64,000 nucleotides of DNA from JBCCEJ01 sp039030335 (GTDB lineage Bacteria; Pseudomonadota; Gammaproteobacteria; HK1): assembly GCA_039030335.1 (NCBI GenBank), contig JBCCEJ010000023.1, positions 1 through 64,000 on the forward strand, written 5' to 3'. A program made the translations under genes and the position numbers. Of this stretch, positions 41,920 to 50,664 are shown one piece after another (the stretch's first letter is position 1; each line of letters starts with the position of its first letter). The notes beneath the pieces are model-generated. The model worked only from the letters and a program-made list of their open reading frames with translations, was not told the origin of the DNA and did not search any database.

Positions 41920-43374
41920 ATGGTCATCAAGACTGACATCCAGCTGCTAAAGCAGCGGCGCTCGAAGATCGTGGCCACGATCGGCCCGGCCTCGAACGAT
42001 CGCGAGACCATCGGCGCACTGATCCATCAGGGTGTCGACGTATTCCGACTCAACATGTCGCACGGCGATCAGGCTGGACACGCAGCCGTTTATCAGCTCA
42101 TCCGCGAGGCAGCCCGCGACGCCGGCCGACCGATCGCGATCCTGGCTGACCTCTGCGGTCCGAAGATTCGCGTGGGGCATTTTCCGGACGGCGGCATCGA
42201 TCTGGCCGAGGGTGAATCGGTCGTCGTTACGGTGCGCGATGTAGACGGCGGCCCGGGCCTGATACCGTCGCAGTACGCAGCGCTCGCCAACGACGTGGAG
42301 ATCGGCGCCCGCGTGCTGCTCGCTGACGGCGTCATGGAACTACGCGTCACTGCTATTGAGGGCACGGAAGTGATCTGCGAGGTGGTCCAGGGCGGCCGTT
42401 TGACCGATCGCAAGGGCATCAACCTGCCCGACGTCGAGGTCTCGGCCCCGTCGTTGACAGAGAAAGACCGCGCGGACGCACAGTTTGCGCTGGACCTGGG
42501 CGTCGACTATCTCGCGCTGTCGTTCGTTCGGTCACGCGCTGACCTCGACGAACTGAGGATGCTCGTCGACGCGCATGCGCACCGTCCCGGTCTCGTGGCC
42601 AAGATCGAAAGACCAGAAGCGCTTACCGAGATCGACGGCATTTTGGAGGCGAGCGACATCATCATGGTCGCGCGCGGCGACCTCGGCGTGGAGATGCCCC
42701 CGGAGCAGGTGCCCGCCATCCAGCAGCAGCTGATCGACCGCGCCCGCCGTTACAGCCGCCCGGTCATTATCGCGACGCAGATGCTCGAATCGATGATCGA
42801 GAACGCCCGGCCGACGCGCGCAGAGGTCACCGATGTATCGCACAGCGTCGTGATCGGCGCCGACGCAGTTATGTTGTCAGCCGAAACCGCAGCAGGCGCG
42901 TTCCCGCTCGAAGCGGTAGCCATGATGGATCGGGTCGCCAGGCAGGCTGAGGCCCACCTGTGGCGTCAGGAGGCATTTGGCTCACTAGCGCTCAGCGCGG
43001 GCGACGTGAGCCCGGACGCCTTCGGCGATGCCGTGGCGAGGGCCATGGCATCGCTTTCCCGCGACCTGAAAGTCCGCGCTGTCGTCGTCTTTTCCGAATC
43101 CGGCATGTCGGCAACTACCATGAGCGGAGCCAGGCCGGCCGCGCCCGTGATCGCGGTCTCCAGCAACGCCACGACCTGCTGTCGACTGGCCGTGTGCTGG
43201 GGCGTGCTGCCCGTCGAAGTCGACGTGGACGACCTCGAAGATCGGGCGGCGCTTGCGCGCGAACTCGCCCGCGAGATGGGGCTCGCCGCACCCGGTGAGT
43301 TCATCCTGACGGTGCAGGGGTTCCATGCCGACCCCGAACGCTCCACGCCGAACATCACGTTGCTCGCGACCTGA
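41920..43374 (+). CDS. pyk: Pyruvate kinase
   Basis: Pyruvate kinase makes pyruvate and ATP from phosphoenolpyruvate. ATG 41920 follows GAGGA and gives MVIKTDIQLLKQRRSKIVAT; the frame upstream (to 41860) is not conserved. Landmarks are VFRLNMSHGDQ, GPKIRVGHF, AKIERPEALTEIDGIL (active-site Lys and Glu), MVARGDLGVEMP and ATQMLESMI, with the C-terminal regulatory domain complete at 484 residues. A downstream partner is not visible. Confidence 0.96.
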   Translation: MVIKTDIQLLKQRRSKIVATIGPASNDRETIGALIHQGVDVFRLNMSHGDQAGHAAVYQLIREAARDAGRPIAILADLCGPKIRVGHFPDGGIDLAEGESVVVTVRDVDGGPGLIPSQYAALANDVEIGARVLLADGVMELRVTAIEGTEVICEVVQGGRLTDRKGINLPDVEVSAPSLTEKDRADAQFALDLGVDYLALSFVRSRADLDELRMLVDAHAHRPGLVAKIERPEALTEIDGILEASDIIMVARGDLGVEMPPEQVPAIQQQLIDRARRYSRPVIIATQMLESMIENARPTRAEVTDVSHSVVIGADAVMLSAETAAGAFPLEAVAMMDRVARQAEAHLWRQEAFGSLALSAGDVSPDAFGDAVARAMASLSRDLKVRAVVVFSESGMSATTMSGARPAAPVIAVSSNATTCCRLAVCWGVLPVEVDVDDLEDRAALARELAREMGLAAPGEFILTVQGFHADPERSTPNITLLAT

Positions 43375-43452
43375 TACGGTCGCTGGCGATAGATTCCACG
43401 GCCACTCATCCGCACGACCTGCCGTCAGTCAGGTGTCGAGACAGACGATCGT

Positions 43453-43770
43453 ATGACCACCAGACTCGCCGACCTCGTCTACGTCGACCGCTCGCCCATT
43501 CATGGCCGCGGACTGTTCGCGAGGGTGCGCTTTCGCAAGGGTCAGTTCATCGGCACTTACAGCGGCCCGATCGCCAAACGTAACGGTAAATACGTGCTCT
43601 GGATCACGGAGGCGGACGGCACGGTGTACGGCGTACGCGGGCTCAATCTGTTGCGCTACCTGAATCACGCCAAGCCGCCCAACGCGTTCTTCGACGGGGT
43701 CGACCTGTACGCAGCCAAAGGCATCCGGCCGGACGACGAGATCACGTTCGACTACGGTTGGGAAGACTGA
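43453..43770 (+). CDS. Small SET-domain protein
   Basis: A 105-residue SET domain: SPIHGRGLFARVRFRKGQFI, LNLLRYLNHAKPPNAFFDGV carrying the RxxNH motif in modified form (RYLNH), and ITFDYGWED with the terminal Tyr. These supply SAM and lysine binding in SET methyltransferases. The domain is minimal and lacks pre-SET and post-SET parts. In bacteria such short SET proteins are of unknown target. It follows pyk by 78 bp on the same strand. Confidence 0.85.
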   Translation: MTTRLADLVYVDRSPIHGRGLFARVRFRKGQFIGTYSGPIAKRNGKYVLWITEADGTVYGVRGLNLLRYLNHAKPPNAFFDGVDLYAAKGIRPDDEITFDYGWED

Positions 43771-43801
43771 GCGGCGCGCAGTCGGACAACCGGGCGAGAG
43801 C

Positions 43802-43817
43802 GTCAGGGTGCCCTGAC
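43802..43817. terminator. Hairpin between convergent SET and EF-G-like genes
   Basis: GTCAGGG (43802-43808) and CCCTGAC (43811-43817) form a perfect 7-bp stem with a 2-nt spacer. It lies in the 84-bp gap between two convergent genes. No T-run follows on either strand, so efficiency is doubtful; a bidirectional end signal is the most likely role. Confidence 0.4.
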
Positions 43818-43854
43818 CGCCGCCGGGGCGGCCAGGCATGGTCGCCGTCCTGAC

Positions 43855-45900
43855 TCAGTCGTCGTCCGTACTCGGATTGAATTCGGATTCGAGCTGCTGC
43901 TGCACCGGACGCGGTACCGGGTCGTAGTGACTCAGTTCGATGGTATAGGAGCCCGCGCCGCCGGTTACCGATTTCAGCTCAGACTGATAATTCTCCAACT
44001 CCGAAAGCGGTGCCTGACCGGCAACGCTCACCATCCCGCCCGACAGCGCCGTCGTACCGCTGATGCGCCCGCGCTTGCTGGACAGATCGCCCGCGATATC
44101 CCCCATGTTCTCCTGCGGCGCTGTCACCTCGATATTCACGATCGGCTCGAGTACAGCCGGTTTGGCCTTGCCGACCGCGTCCATGAAGGCTCGCTTCGCC
44201 GCGGTCACGAACGCAATTTCTTTGGAATCCACCGAGTGATGCTTGCCGTCGTAGACGGTGACCTTGACGTCTTCCATCGGATAACCGGCGACAGCGCCGG
44301 TCTCGAGCACCTGGCGCACCCCTTTTTCGACGGCTGGGATGAACTGTGATGGGATCACGCCGCCAACCACCGCGTTCTCGAACGCGAATCCGCCGCCGCG
44401 CTCCATCGGTTCGACGCGAAGATAGACCTCACCGAACTGCCCGGCTCCCCCGGTCTGTTTTTTGTGGCGGTGGTGCCCTTCCGCTGGGGCGCCGATCGTC
44501 TCCTTATATGCGATCTTCGGCGTGCGCGTGTCCACCTCGACGTTGTAGCGCTCCTTCATGCGCTCCAGCATCATTCTGAGGTGCAGTTCGCCGACGCCTC
44601 TGATAACCGTTTCGTTGGTGGTCGACGTGTGCTCTACCTGGAATGTGGGATCCTCTGCGGACAGCTTGTTGAGGGTGTCGGAGATCTTGGATTCGTCACC
44701 GCGCGACTTCGCCTGAATGGCGAGCCCGAACATCGGCGCTGGCAGCGCCACGCTGCCCATGCTGAGGTCCGCGGACTCAGACGCATCGTGCAGCACGGCA
44801 TTCTGATGAATTTCGTCGATCTTCGTAACCGCGCAGATATCGCCCGGAATGCCCGCGTCAACCTCTTGAGTCTCTTTGCCCTGGAGCCGGTAGAGATGGG
44901 CTATTTTGATCGGTTTGCGCGCATCTCCGACCGTCAGCTGGGAGTCTTTGGTCACGGTGCCCTGGTGCACTCTGAAGACGCTCATACGACCCACGAACGG
45001 GTCCAGGGCAAGTTTGAACACGTGCGCGACGACATGACCGTCGGGGTCGGGCGTGACGGCCACGGGTTCTCCGTCGCCTGATAGGAAGCGCGGCTGATTT
45101 CCGTCGACCGGGCTTGGAATCACCCGCTCGATGATGTCCGCCAGTTCCGAAACGCCGGCCCCAGTTGTCGCTGACGTGAAGCAAACGGGGATCAGGTGGC
45201 CGTCGCGGAGCGCCAGACGAAACGCATCGTGTAGCTGTTCGGGCGCCATTTCGTCGCCTTGCTCGAGATAGAGTTCCATCAGGTTCTCATCCATCTCGAC
45301 AACCTGGTCTACCATCTGCGTATGCGCTTCCTCGACCGAGCCAAATGCCACGGAAGCGGCGTGATCAGGCGCGAAGAAGCAATCCGCTACGCCAGCGCCA
45401 GCGGCCGCCGGGAGGTTGAGGGGCAGGCACTCGGTACCAAAAGCGTCCTGTATTTGCGCCAACACCGCCTCGCAGTCGACATCATCCGTATCGATCCGGT
45501 TGACGACGATCATGCGGCAGAGCCCCTGCTCCGCAGCCGCCTCCATCATGCGCCGCGTGGTCGTTTGGACACCGGACTTGGCGTCGACGACGACGAGCGC
45601 GGTCTCCGCGGCCGGCAGCGCGGCGAGAGAACGTCCGCTGAAGTCGGGATAACCGGGGGTATCGACGAGATTGACGTGATGTCCGTTGCGATCAAAACCG
45701 GCTACCGCCGCGAACATCGAGTGCTGATGACTTTTCTCTTCGGGCTCGAAATCCGAAACGGTGCTGCCACGCTCTACCGTACCTGCGCTGTCTACGGCGC
45801 CGGCGTGCGCCAGCAGAGCCTCGACCAGAGTAGTCTTGCCGGCTCCACCGTGTCCTACGACAGCCAGGTTCCGGATCTCTTGAGTGGCATAGTTGGGCAT
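43855..45900 (-). CDS. EF-G-like translational GTPase (EF-G paralogue)
   Basis: The 681-residue protein has the five EF-G domains, but divergent G motifs mark it as an EF-G paralogue, not the main factor: G1 is GHGGAGKT (not GHIDAGKT), G3 is DTPGYPDF and G4 is NRID (not NKMD). Domain IV has the usual HKKQTGGAGQFGEVYLRVEP. Start ATG 45900 (MPNYATQEIRN) sits 8 nt after GGAGG; an in-frame ATG at 45915 is less well placed. Paralogues of this type are often nonessential; role here unknown. Confidence 0.93.
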   Translation of the reverse strand: MPNYATQEIRNLAVVGHGGAGKTTLVEALLAHAGAVDSAGTVERGSTVSDFEPEEKSHQHSMFAAVAGFDRNGHHVNLVDTPGYPDFSGRSLAALPAAETALVVVDAKSGVQTTTRRMMEAAAEQGLCRMIVVNRIDTDDVDCEAVLAQIQDAFGTECLPLNLPAAAGAGVADCFFAPDHAASVAFGSVEEAHTQMVDQVVEMDENLMELYLEQGDEMAPEQLHDAFRLALRDGHLIPVCFTSATTGAGVSELADIIERVIPSPVDGNQPRFLSGDGEPVAVTPDPDGHVVAHVFKLALDPFVGRMSVFRVHQGTVTKDSQLTVGDARKPIKIAHLYRLQGKETQEVDAGIPGDICAVTKIDEIHQNAVLHDASESADLSMGSVALPAPMFGLAIQAKSRGDESKISDTLNKLSAEDPTFQVEHTSTTNETVIRGVGELHLRMMLERMKERYNVEVDTRTPKIAYKETIGAPAEGHHRHKKQTGGAGQFGEVYLRVEPMERGGGFAFENAVVGGVIPSQFIPAVEKGVRQVLETGAVAGYPMEDVKVTVYDGKHHSVDSKEIAFVTAAKRAFMDAVGKAKPAVLEPIVNIEVTAPQENMGDIAGDLSSKRGRISGTTALSGGMVSVAGQAPLSELENYQSELKSVTGGAGSYTIELSHYDPVPRPVQQQLESEFNPSTDDD

Positions 45901-46205
45901 CAGCGCATCCTCCACGCTCTACGACGGTTATTGTTTGCCGGCGCGCCTGGACCACTGGCGGATGAGGCATCCTGGCCGTCCGCGCCCGTTGTTGTGACTT
46001 CGTTGTAACGCAACTGCAACTGCTTGTCATCCCGCGTCGAAGCGCGTGGGCGCGTTCGCAGGACCCGGAGTGCGCGCACCGCACGGCGCGCGATGCAGTT
46101 CGCGACGGTATTGCTGTGGTGGCCGCTGCTGAACACGGCCAAGCGCTGCGCTCGAATGGCCCGCGGACGGAGCCTGGTTGGCTGTCAGGTGCCGGGCGTG
46201 ACCGG

Positions 46206-47294
46206 TCAGGCAGGATTGTGCGGGCGCTGCAGGTACTGCTTGGAACGCATCTCGATCAGCCGGCTTACGGTACGCTCGAACGCAAACGCATGCCGGCCCG
46301 CTCGATACAGCGCCTCGGGCGCGGCCGCGGCCGTGATGAGCACGTTGACGCTGCGGTCGTACATTTCATCGATCAGCGTGATGAAACGGGCGGCGCGATC
46401 GTTGTCCGCCGCACCGAAAACCGGCACCGCGGAAACGAGCACCGTATGGAATTCGCGCGCGATCTCAATGTAGTCAGCGGCGCCGCGCGGACCATCACAC
46501 ACGGCGTAGAAATCGAACCAGACGACTCCTTCAGCACACGCTTTGTAGGCGATGTCCCGGCCCTGGACGCGGAGGTCGCCAGCCTCGACCGGCCGGCCGC
46601 TAAGGTCCTTGAAGGCCGCGGCGAGCGCTCGTTCCGCCTCGTCGTCCAGCGGCGCGTGATAGATCTCGGCCTGTTCGAGAGTACGCAATCGGTAGTCCTC
46701 ACGACCGTCCAGATGCATCACCACGGTGTTGCGCTTCAATTGTTCGATGGCGGGCAGGAAACGCTGCCGCTGCAAGCCGTTTTTATAAAGCTCATCGGGC
46801 TGGATGTTCGAGGTGGTCACCAATGTCACGCCGCGCGAGAACAGCGCTTCCAGCAGTCTGCCGAGCAACATCGCGTCGGTAATGTCGGAAACATGGAACT
46901 CGTCGAAGCACAGTACGCGGGCTTCCTTGGAGAGCCGGTCAGCAACGGTTTGCAACGGGTCCTGCCGACCACCCAGGGTCTTGAGTTCCGCGTGTACGCG
47001 CTGCATGAAGCGATGGAAATGCGTGCGCATCTTCTGCTCGAATGGCAGCGCATCGTGAAACACGTCGACGAGGTAGGTCTTGCCGCGTCCGACCCCGCCC
47101 CACAGATACAGTCCATTGACTGATGGGTTCGCGACCGGCTTGCGAAAAAAGCCTAGAAGTCCGGCAGGCTCGGGCGCTGCGCGGTTCAGGTCGTCGAAGA
47201 TTCGTTCGAGCTCCTCGACCGCACGCCGCTGCTCCGGATCGGCAACGAAACCAGGGCGTTCCAGGTCTTGAGTGTAACGGGAGAGGGGAGACAC
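46206..47294 (-). CDS. zapE: ZapE/AFG1-family ATPase
   Basis: ZapE is a P-loop ATPase that associates with the division ring. The GTG start at 47294 gives VSPLSRYTQDLERPGFVADP, the usual family N-terminus. Walker A is LWGGVGRGKTYLVDVF, Walker B VLCFDEFHVSDITDAM, and FSRGVTLVTTSNIQPDELY follows. The C-terminal DEMYDRSVNVLITA and FERTVSRLIEM are conserved. Length 362 residues is normal. The frame upstream to 47567 is Arg-rich and not part of the family. Confidence 0.93.
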   Translation of the reverse strand: MSPLSRYTQDLERPGFVADPEQRRAVEELERIFDDLNRAAPEPAGLLGFFRKPVANPSVNGLYLWGGVGRGKTYLVDVFHDALPFEQKMRTHFHRFMQRVHAELKTLGGRQDPLQTVADRLSKEARVLCFDEFHVSDITDAMLLGRLLEALFSRGVTLVTTSNIQPDELYKNGLQRQRFLPAIEQLKRNTVVMHLDGREDYRLRTLEQAEIYHAPLDDEAERALAAAFKDLSGRPVEAGDLRVQGRDIAYKACAEGVVWFDFYAVCDGPRGAADYIEIAREFHTVLVSAVPVFGAADNDRAARFITLIDEMYDRSVNVLITAAAAPEALYRAGRHAFAFERTVSRLIEMRSKQYLQRPHNPA

Positions 47295-47543
47295 CAAGCC
47301 ACCAGTCCGGGAGCTGCGACGTAAAGGTCCTATTGTGAGCGAAGCAGGTTGTCGCCGAAACCCGGAGTCGGTCGGCCAGGTGCATCGAGCATGCTCCGAC
47401 AGGCGCGGGCGGCCGGGAGCGCGTCCCGTGGCTCGCGTGCTGCGGTAAAGCGCAGGCCATAGATTCAGTCCCAGGCGACCGCGCCGCTCCAGCCACAGCT
47501 GTGTTAGCGTTCGGTGACTGCATCGGCCAGGTCGCGGTATCGA

Positions 47544-48059
47544 ATGGCCAGACTTTCCCAGATCCAACTGACCTTCGTCCCGGCTGATGACCGGCTGCTT
47601 CTGCGTATCAGTACCGATGAGAAGGCGGAGCTCCGGTTCTGGCTGACCCGCCGCTTCGTTCGCCTCCTGTTACCAGTACTGGCCGGGATGTCGCTGCACG
47701 CCGCCACTTCCGCGACAGTGCAGAGCGCCGAAGCCCGCGCAGCAATAGCCGACTTCCAACGCGACCATGCGCTTGCCAACGCCGATTTCGAAACGCAGTT
47801 CCAAGATGACGCGACAATCTTTCCCTTGGGAGAAAATCCGGTCCTGCTCGAACGTATTCAGACGCGCAGCAATGACGTTGGCGCACCGGTGCTCTGTCTG
47901 CATCCCGCGAACGGTTCGGGCATCGACCTGGCGCTGGAAACGCAGTTGCTGCACTCGTTCAAATCACTGCTATCCGATGCCATCGGCAAAGCAGACTGGA
48001 ACCTCGACACGAGCGCCTTGCACCCGGTGGCGACCTCAACACCGTCGGTACTCAACTGA
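47544..48059 (+). CDS. Hypothetical protein, 171 residues
   Basis: The protein starts at ATG 47544 (MARLSQIQLTFVPADDRLLL) or at a GTG 30 bp earlier. The first ~45 residues read QIQLTFVPADDRLLLRISTD, EKAELRFWLTRRFVRLLLPV, like proteins that begin with a small beta-rich domain. The rest is Ala/Thr-rich with low information. I recall similar unnamed proteins in gammaproteobacteria, but no name. It diverges from zapE upstream, and a minus-strand terminator lies 52 bp after it. Confidence 0.6.
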   Translation: MARLSQIQLTFVPADDRLLLRISTDEKAELRFWLTRRFVRLLLPVLAGMSLHAATSATVQSAEARAAIADFQRDHALANADFETQFQDDATIFPLGENPVLLERIQTRSNDVGAPVLCLHPANGSGIDLALETQLLHSFKSLLSDAIGKADWNLDTSALHPVATSTPSVLN

Positions 48060-48111
48060 GAGGATTCCACCGCGCTATTCCCGCGGCTGCAAGGGCGCGC
48101 GCGAACGTAGC

Positions 48112-48139
48112 AAAAAAAAGGCCGCGTCCTTGCGCGACC
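48112..48139 (-). terminator. Intrinsic terminator for the small membrane-protein gene
   Basis: On the minus strand GGTCGCG, loop CAAGGA, CGCGGCC, then eight T (48112-48119). The stem is 7 bp with one G-U pair. It lies 86 bp downstream of the stop of the gene at 48226-48390. Confidence 0.75.
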
Positions 48140-48225
48140 TGAACCCCGAATTTGCGGGGGGAGGGAGGAGCCTTGCGTATCGTCGCGCGCGGGATGGGGA
48201 GTCCCGGTGCGACAGGCTGTCTGGC

Positions 48226-48390
48226 TTACGACTCCAGCCAGCCGGAGAACAAGGGAATCACGAACAGTATGGACAGGAGCATGGCGCTCAGTTCGGCCTG
48301 AGTTCCGCCGCCGATGCTGCCCGCCTGCATCAAGTGCATCGCGCTTCCAGCAACCGCTGCCAGTGCAACCGTGACGACGACCTTTCCCAT
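48226..48390 (-). CDS. Small membrane protein, 54 residues, unknown
   Basis: The product starts MGKVVVTVALAAVAGSAMHL and has a second hydrophobic stretch, AELSAMLLSILFVIPLFSGW, so two membrane helices with a short Gly-rich loop (QAGSIGGGTQ). AGGAAA lies 9-14 nt before ATG 48390. A strong terminator follows, giving a monocistronic transcript of about 300 nt. The long upstream frame is not needed. No function can be assigned. Confidence 0.6.
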   Translation of the reverse strand: MGKVVVTVALAAVAGSAMHLMQAGSIGGGTQAELSAMLLSILFVIPLFSGWLES

Positions 48391-48504
48391 GACCTTGTTT
48401 CCTGTTCGAACTGCGTTCCCGCGTGTTGGAGACATTCTCCGCGGGGCCAACGCCAATGTGATGCGAAGGATTTCACACTATCGAATAGGGGGCTGTGACA
48501 AATC

Positions 48505-50664
48505 TCACGAAACTGCCGGGTCGGGCGGCAACTCCGTGATCCACGTCTCACAAACGGCACGCAGTTGCTCGCGCTCGTGCGGCGCGAGCCCAGCGGGGTC
48601 GAAACGCAGACGCTCGTGAAGTGGTAGCGCCTGGTCGCGCAGGAGTGCTAACGAAGGCATTGCTGCGGTGCTCTCGATGCGGCCGAACCAACGACGCAAC
48701 GTTTCACCCTCCATACGAGGTGGAGCTGACGACGCAAGGCGGTCCAACACTGCGTACAGCTCGGAATCCGCTCCCGGTACGTCCGCCGGAGCGTCGGTCG
48801 CGGCGGCCCGTGCGCGGTCAACCCGCTCGGCGCGCAGCCTCCAGATGAGATAGCCGATCAGAGGGACGGCCATCCACAACAGCCACGGCTGCGTGTCGTC
48901 TTCACTCTCGCGCCACCGCCATTCGAGATACTGATGTCGGAGCCAGGAGCCGAGCGCGTGTAGTGCGCTCCACCACGGTGCCGCCTCCGCCTCGAGTTCC
49001 ACCCAGGTAGCCGGCGTCGTATCGACGGTCAGCCAACGTCCATCAACCCAGGCCATCGCCCACGCATGCGCGTGACGGCGTCGTACGACAAAAGCTTCTT
49101 CCAGCGGACTCCACTCATTGACCGCGTAGCCGGTCGCGTAGCGCGCCGGCACGCCGGCGGCGCGCAGCAGCATCACCGTCGATGTCGCGTAGAATTCGCA
49201 ATGCCCGCTACGCGACTCATGCAAGAAGGTGTGGAGCGGGAGTGGTTCGATGCGGCTCGGCAGTTTCAGCGTGTAGGTATAGCCATCCGCGAGACCGAGT
49301 CGAACGGCGTTAATGATGTCGCCGGCCTGGCGCTGGCGGAGCGTCCGGGCCAACGTATTCTCACCCACATCGCGCGGCTGCTCGGCGACCTCCGTCATGG
49401 CGGCGTTGGAGGACTCCCCAGGGCCGCGTGAGCCGCCCTCACCAGGGAAGTTCACGCGACCGATGCCACGCTCGCTCAGCCACCGTGACAACGTCTGACG
49501 GTATTCGCGCGGAACACTCAGGTCCAGCGGTCCAGGCTGCGGCACCGTCGCGAGGCCCGGCCGGTATTTGACCTCGTACTGCACGAGTTCCGGGCCGCGC
49601 CCGACCTTCAACGCGCCGAGGGGATGGCGGCTGAGCGACTCGACGCCCAGATTCTCGAGCTGCCAGCTACCGTCAGGCGTAGCGAGTATGCCGCGGCCAC
49701 GAGGCATACTGCGCGCGATCTCGATACGGTTGGATGACTGCTCTGGCGCCGGTGCCACGGTCCACGTGAGCCCTCCATCGCTGGGGCGCAACGAATCCAG
49801 CGTGTTGGAGCCGGTCAGCCAGGTATTGCGACTGAACTGCCGATACGTCGCTTCGTGCAGCAGTTCCGGCACCCCGCTTTCGTCGAGCGGCCGCACCCGC
49901 ATTTCGATCTGTTCGGACAGCTTCAGCTCGCCGACGTCGCCGATCGCCGTGTGCGTCTTGAACGGGTCGCGGAACTCGGCCATATAGTCGCGCAGGAACT
50001 GCATGACGATCGGTTCGATAGCCCGCCGTGCCGACTTCATTCCGTGTTGCAACGCGTAGCCCCCACCGACGACTACCGTCAGCAGTAAGACCCATACCCA
50101 GATCGGATAGCGTCGGGCGCGTGCGAGAGCCAGTCCCCAGATGAGCAGCAACGCAACCGTCGGAAACATCCATGCGCCGCGGAGATCGCCGGCTGACGCC
50201 GACAGCAGCGTCGCCACGAAGAATGGGAAAGCAAAATCGACGCTGCGCTGCGCGTCTGCATCACCTCGCGCGGCGGCCCGACGTATGCTCAGAAACAGCG
50301 CGGACAAAGGCAGGCCACCGAGGTCGCTGTAGCGTTGCGCCAGCAGCAGAATGCCGAGCAACGGCGGCAGCCACTGCAAGATGCCGTACACGCCATGCAC
50401 GGCGCGCTGGTCGAACTGATAGAAGGCGACCACCACGAACAGCACCGCCGTCAAATCCACGAGCCGGTTGAAATCCTGGGCGCTGAAGCGCCAACGCCAG
50501 CGCAGGGCGGGTGCCACTTCGTAAGCCACCGCGAGAATCAATGCTACCGGCAACAATTCGGTGGAATAGCCCCACACCATGAGCGCGGCCGCGAGCAGCA
50601 ATGGCGGGAACGCCGCGTCGGGCGCAACAGGCTTTACGAGGGTCCAGTCGGTTGTTCCGATCAT
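48505..50664 (-). CDS. tgpA: TgpA-like membrane transglutaminase-fold protein
   Basis: The 719-residue protein has a DUF3488-type N-terminal membrane half (about six helices, residues 20-190) and a periplasmic transglutaminase-like domain with ESRSGHCEFYATSTVMLLRA (catalytic Cys), VPARYATGYAVNEWSP and RRHAHAWAMAWVDGRWLTVD (His, Asp). A last helix and a C-terminal cytosolic part follow. It is the third gene of moxR-DUF58-tgpA, joined by 4-bp overlaps. Its counterpart is needed for growth in Pseudomonas aeruginosa, as I recall. Confidence 0.92.
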   Translation of the reverse strand: MIGTTDWTLVKPVAPDAAFPPLLLAAALMVWGYSTELLPVALILAVAYEVAPALRWRWRFSAQDFNRLVDLTAVLFVVVAFYQFDQRAVHGVYGILQWLPPLLGILLLAQRYSDLGGLPLSALFLSIRRAAARGDADAQRSVDFAFPFFVATLLSASAGDLRGAWMFPTVALLLIWGLALARARRYPIWVWVLLLTVVVGGGYALQHGMKSARRAIEPIVMQFLRDYMAEFRDPFKTHTAIGDVGELKLSEQIEMRVRPLDESGVPELLHEATYRQFSRNTWLTGSNTLDSLRPSDGGLTWTVAPAPEQSSNRIEIARSMPRGRGILATPDGSWQLENLGVESLSRHPLGALKVGRGPELVQYEVKYRPGLATVPQPGPLDLSVPREYRQTLSRWLSERGIGRVNFPGEGGSRGPGESSNAAMTEVAEQPRDVGENTLARTLRQRQAGDIINAVRLGLADGYTYTLKLPSRIEPLPLHTFLHESRSGHCEFYATSTVMLLRAAGVPARYATGYAVNEWSPLEEAFVVRRRHAHAWAMAWVDGRWLTVDTTPATWVELEAEAAPWWSALHALGSWLRHQYLEWRWRESEDDTQPWLLWMAVPLIGYLIWRLRAERVDRARAAATDAPADVPGADSELYAVLDRLASSAPPRMEGETLRRWFGRIESTAAMPSLALLRDQALPLHERLRFDPAGLAPHEREQLRAVCETWITELPPDPAVS

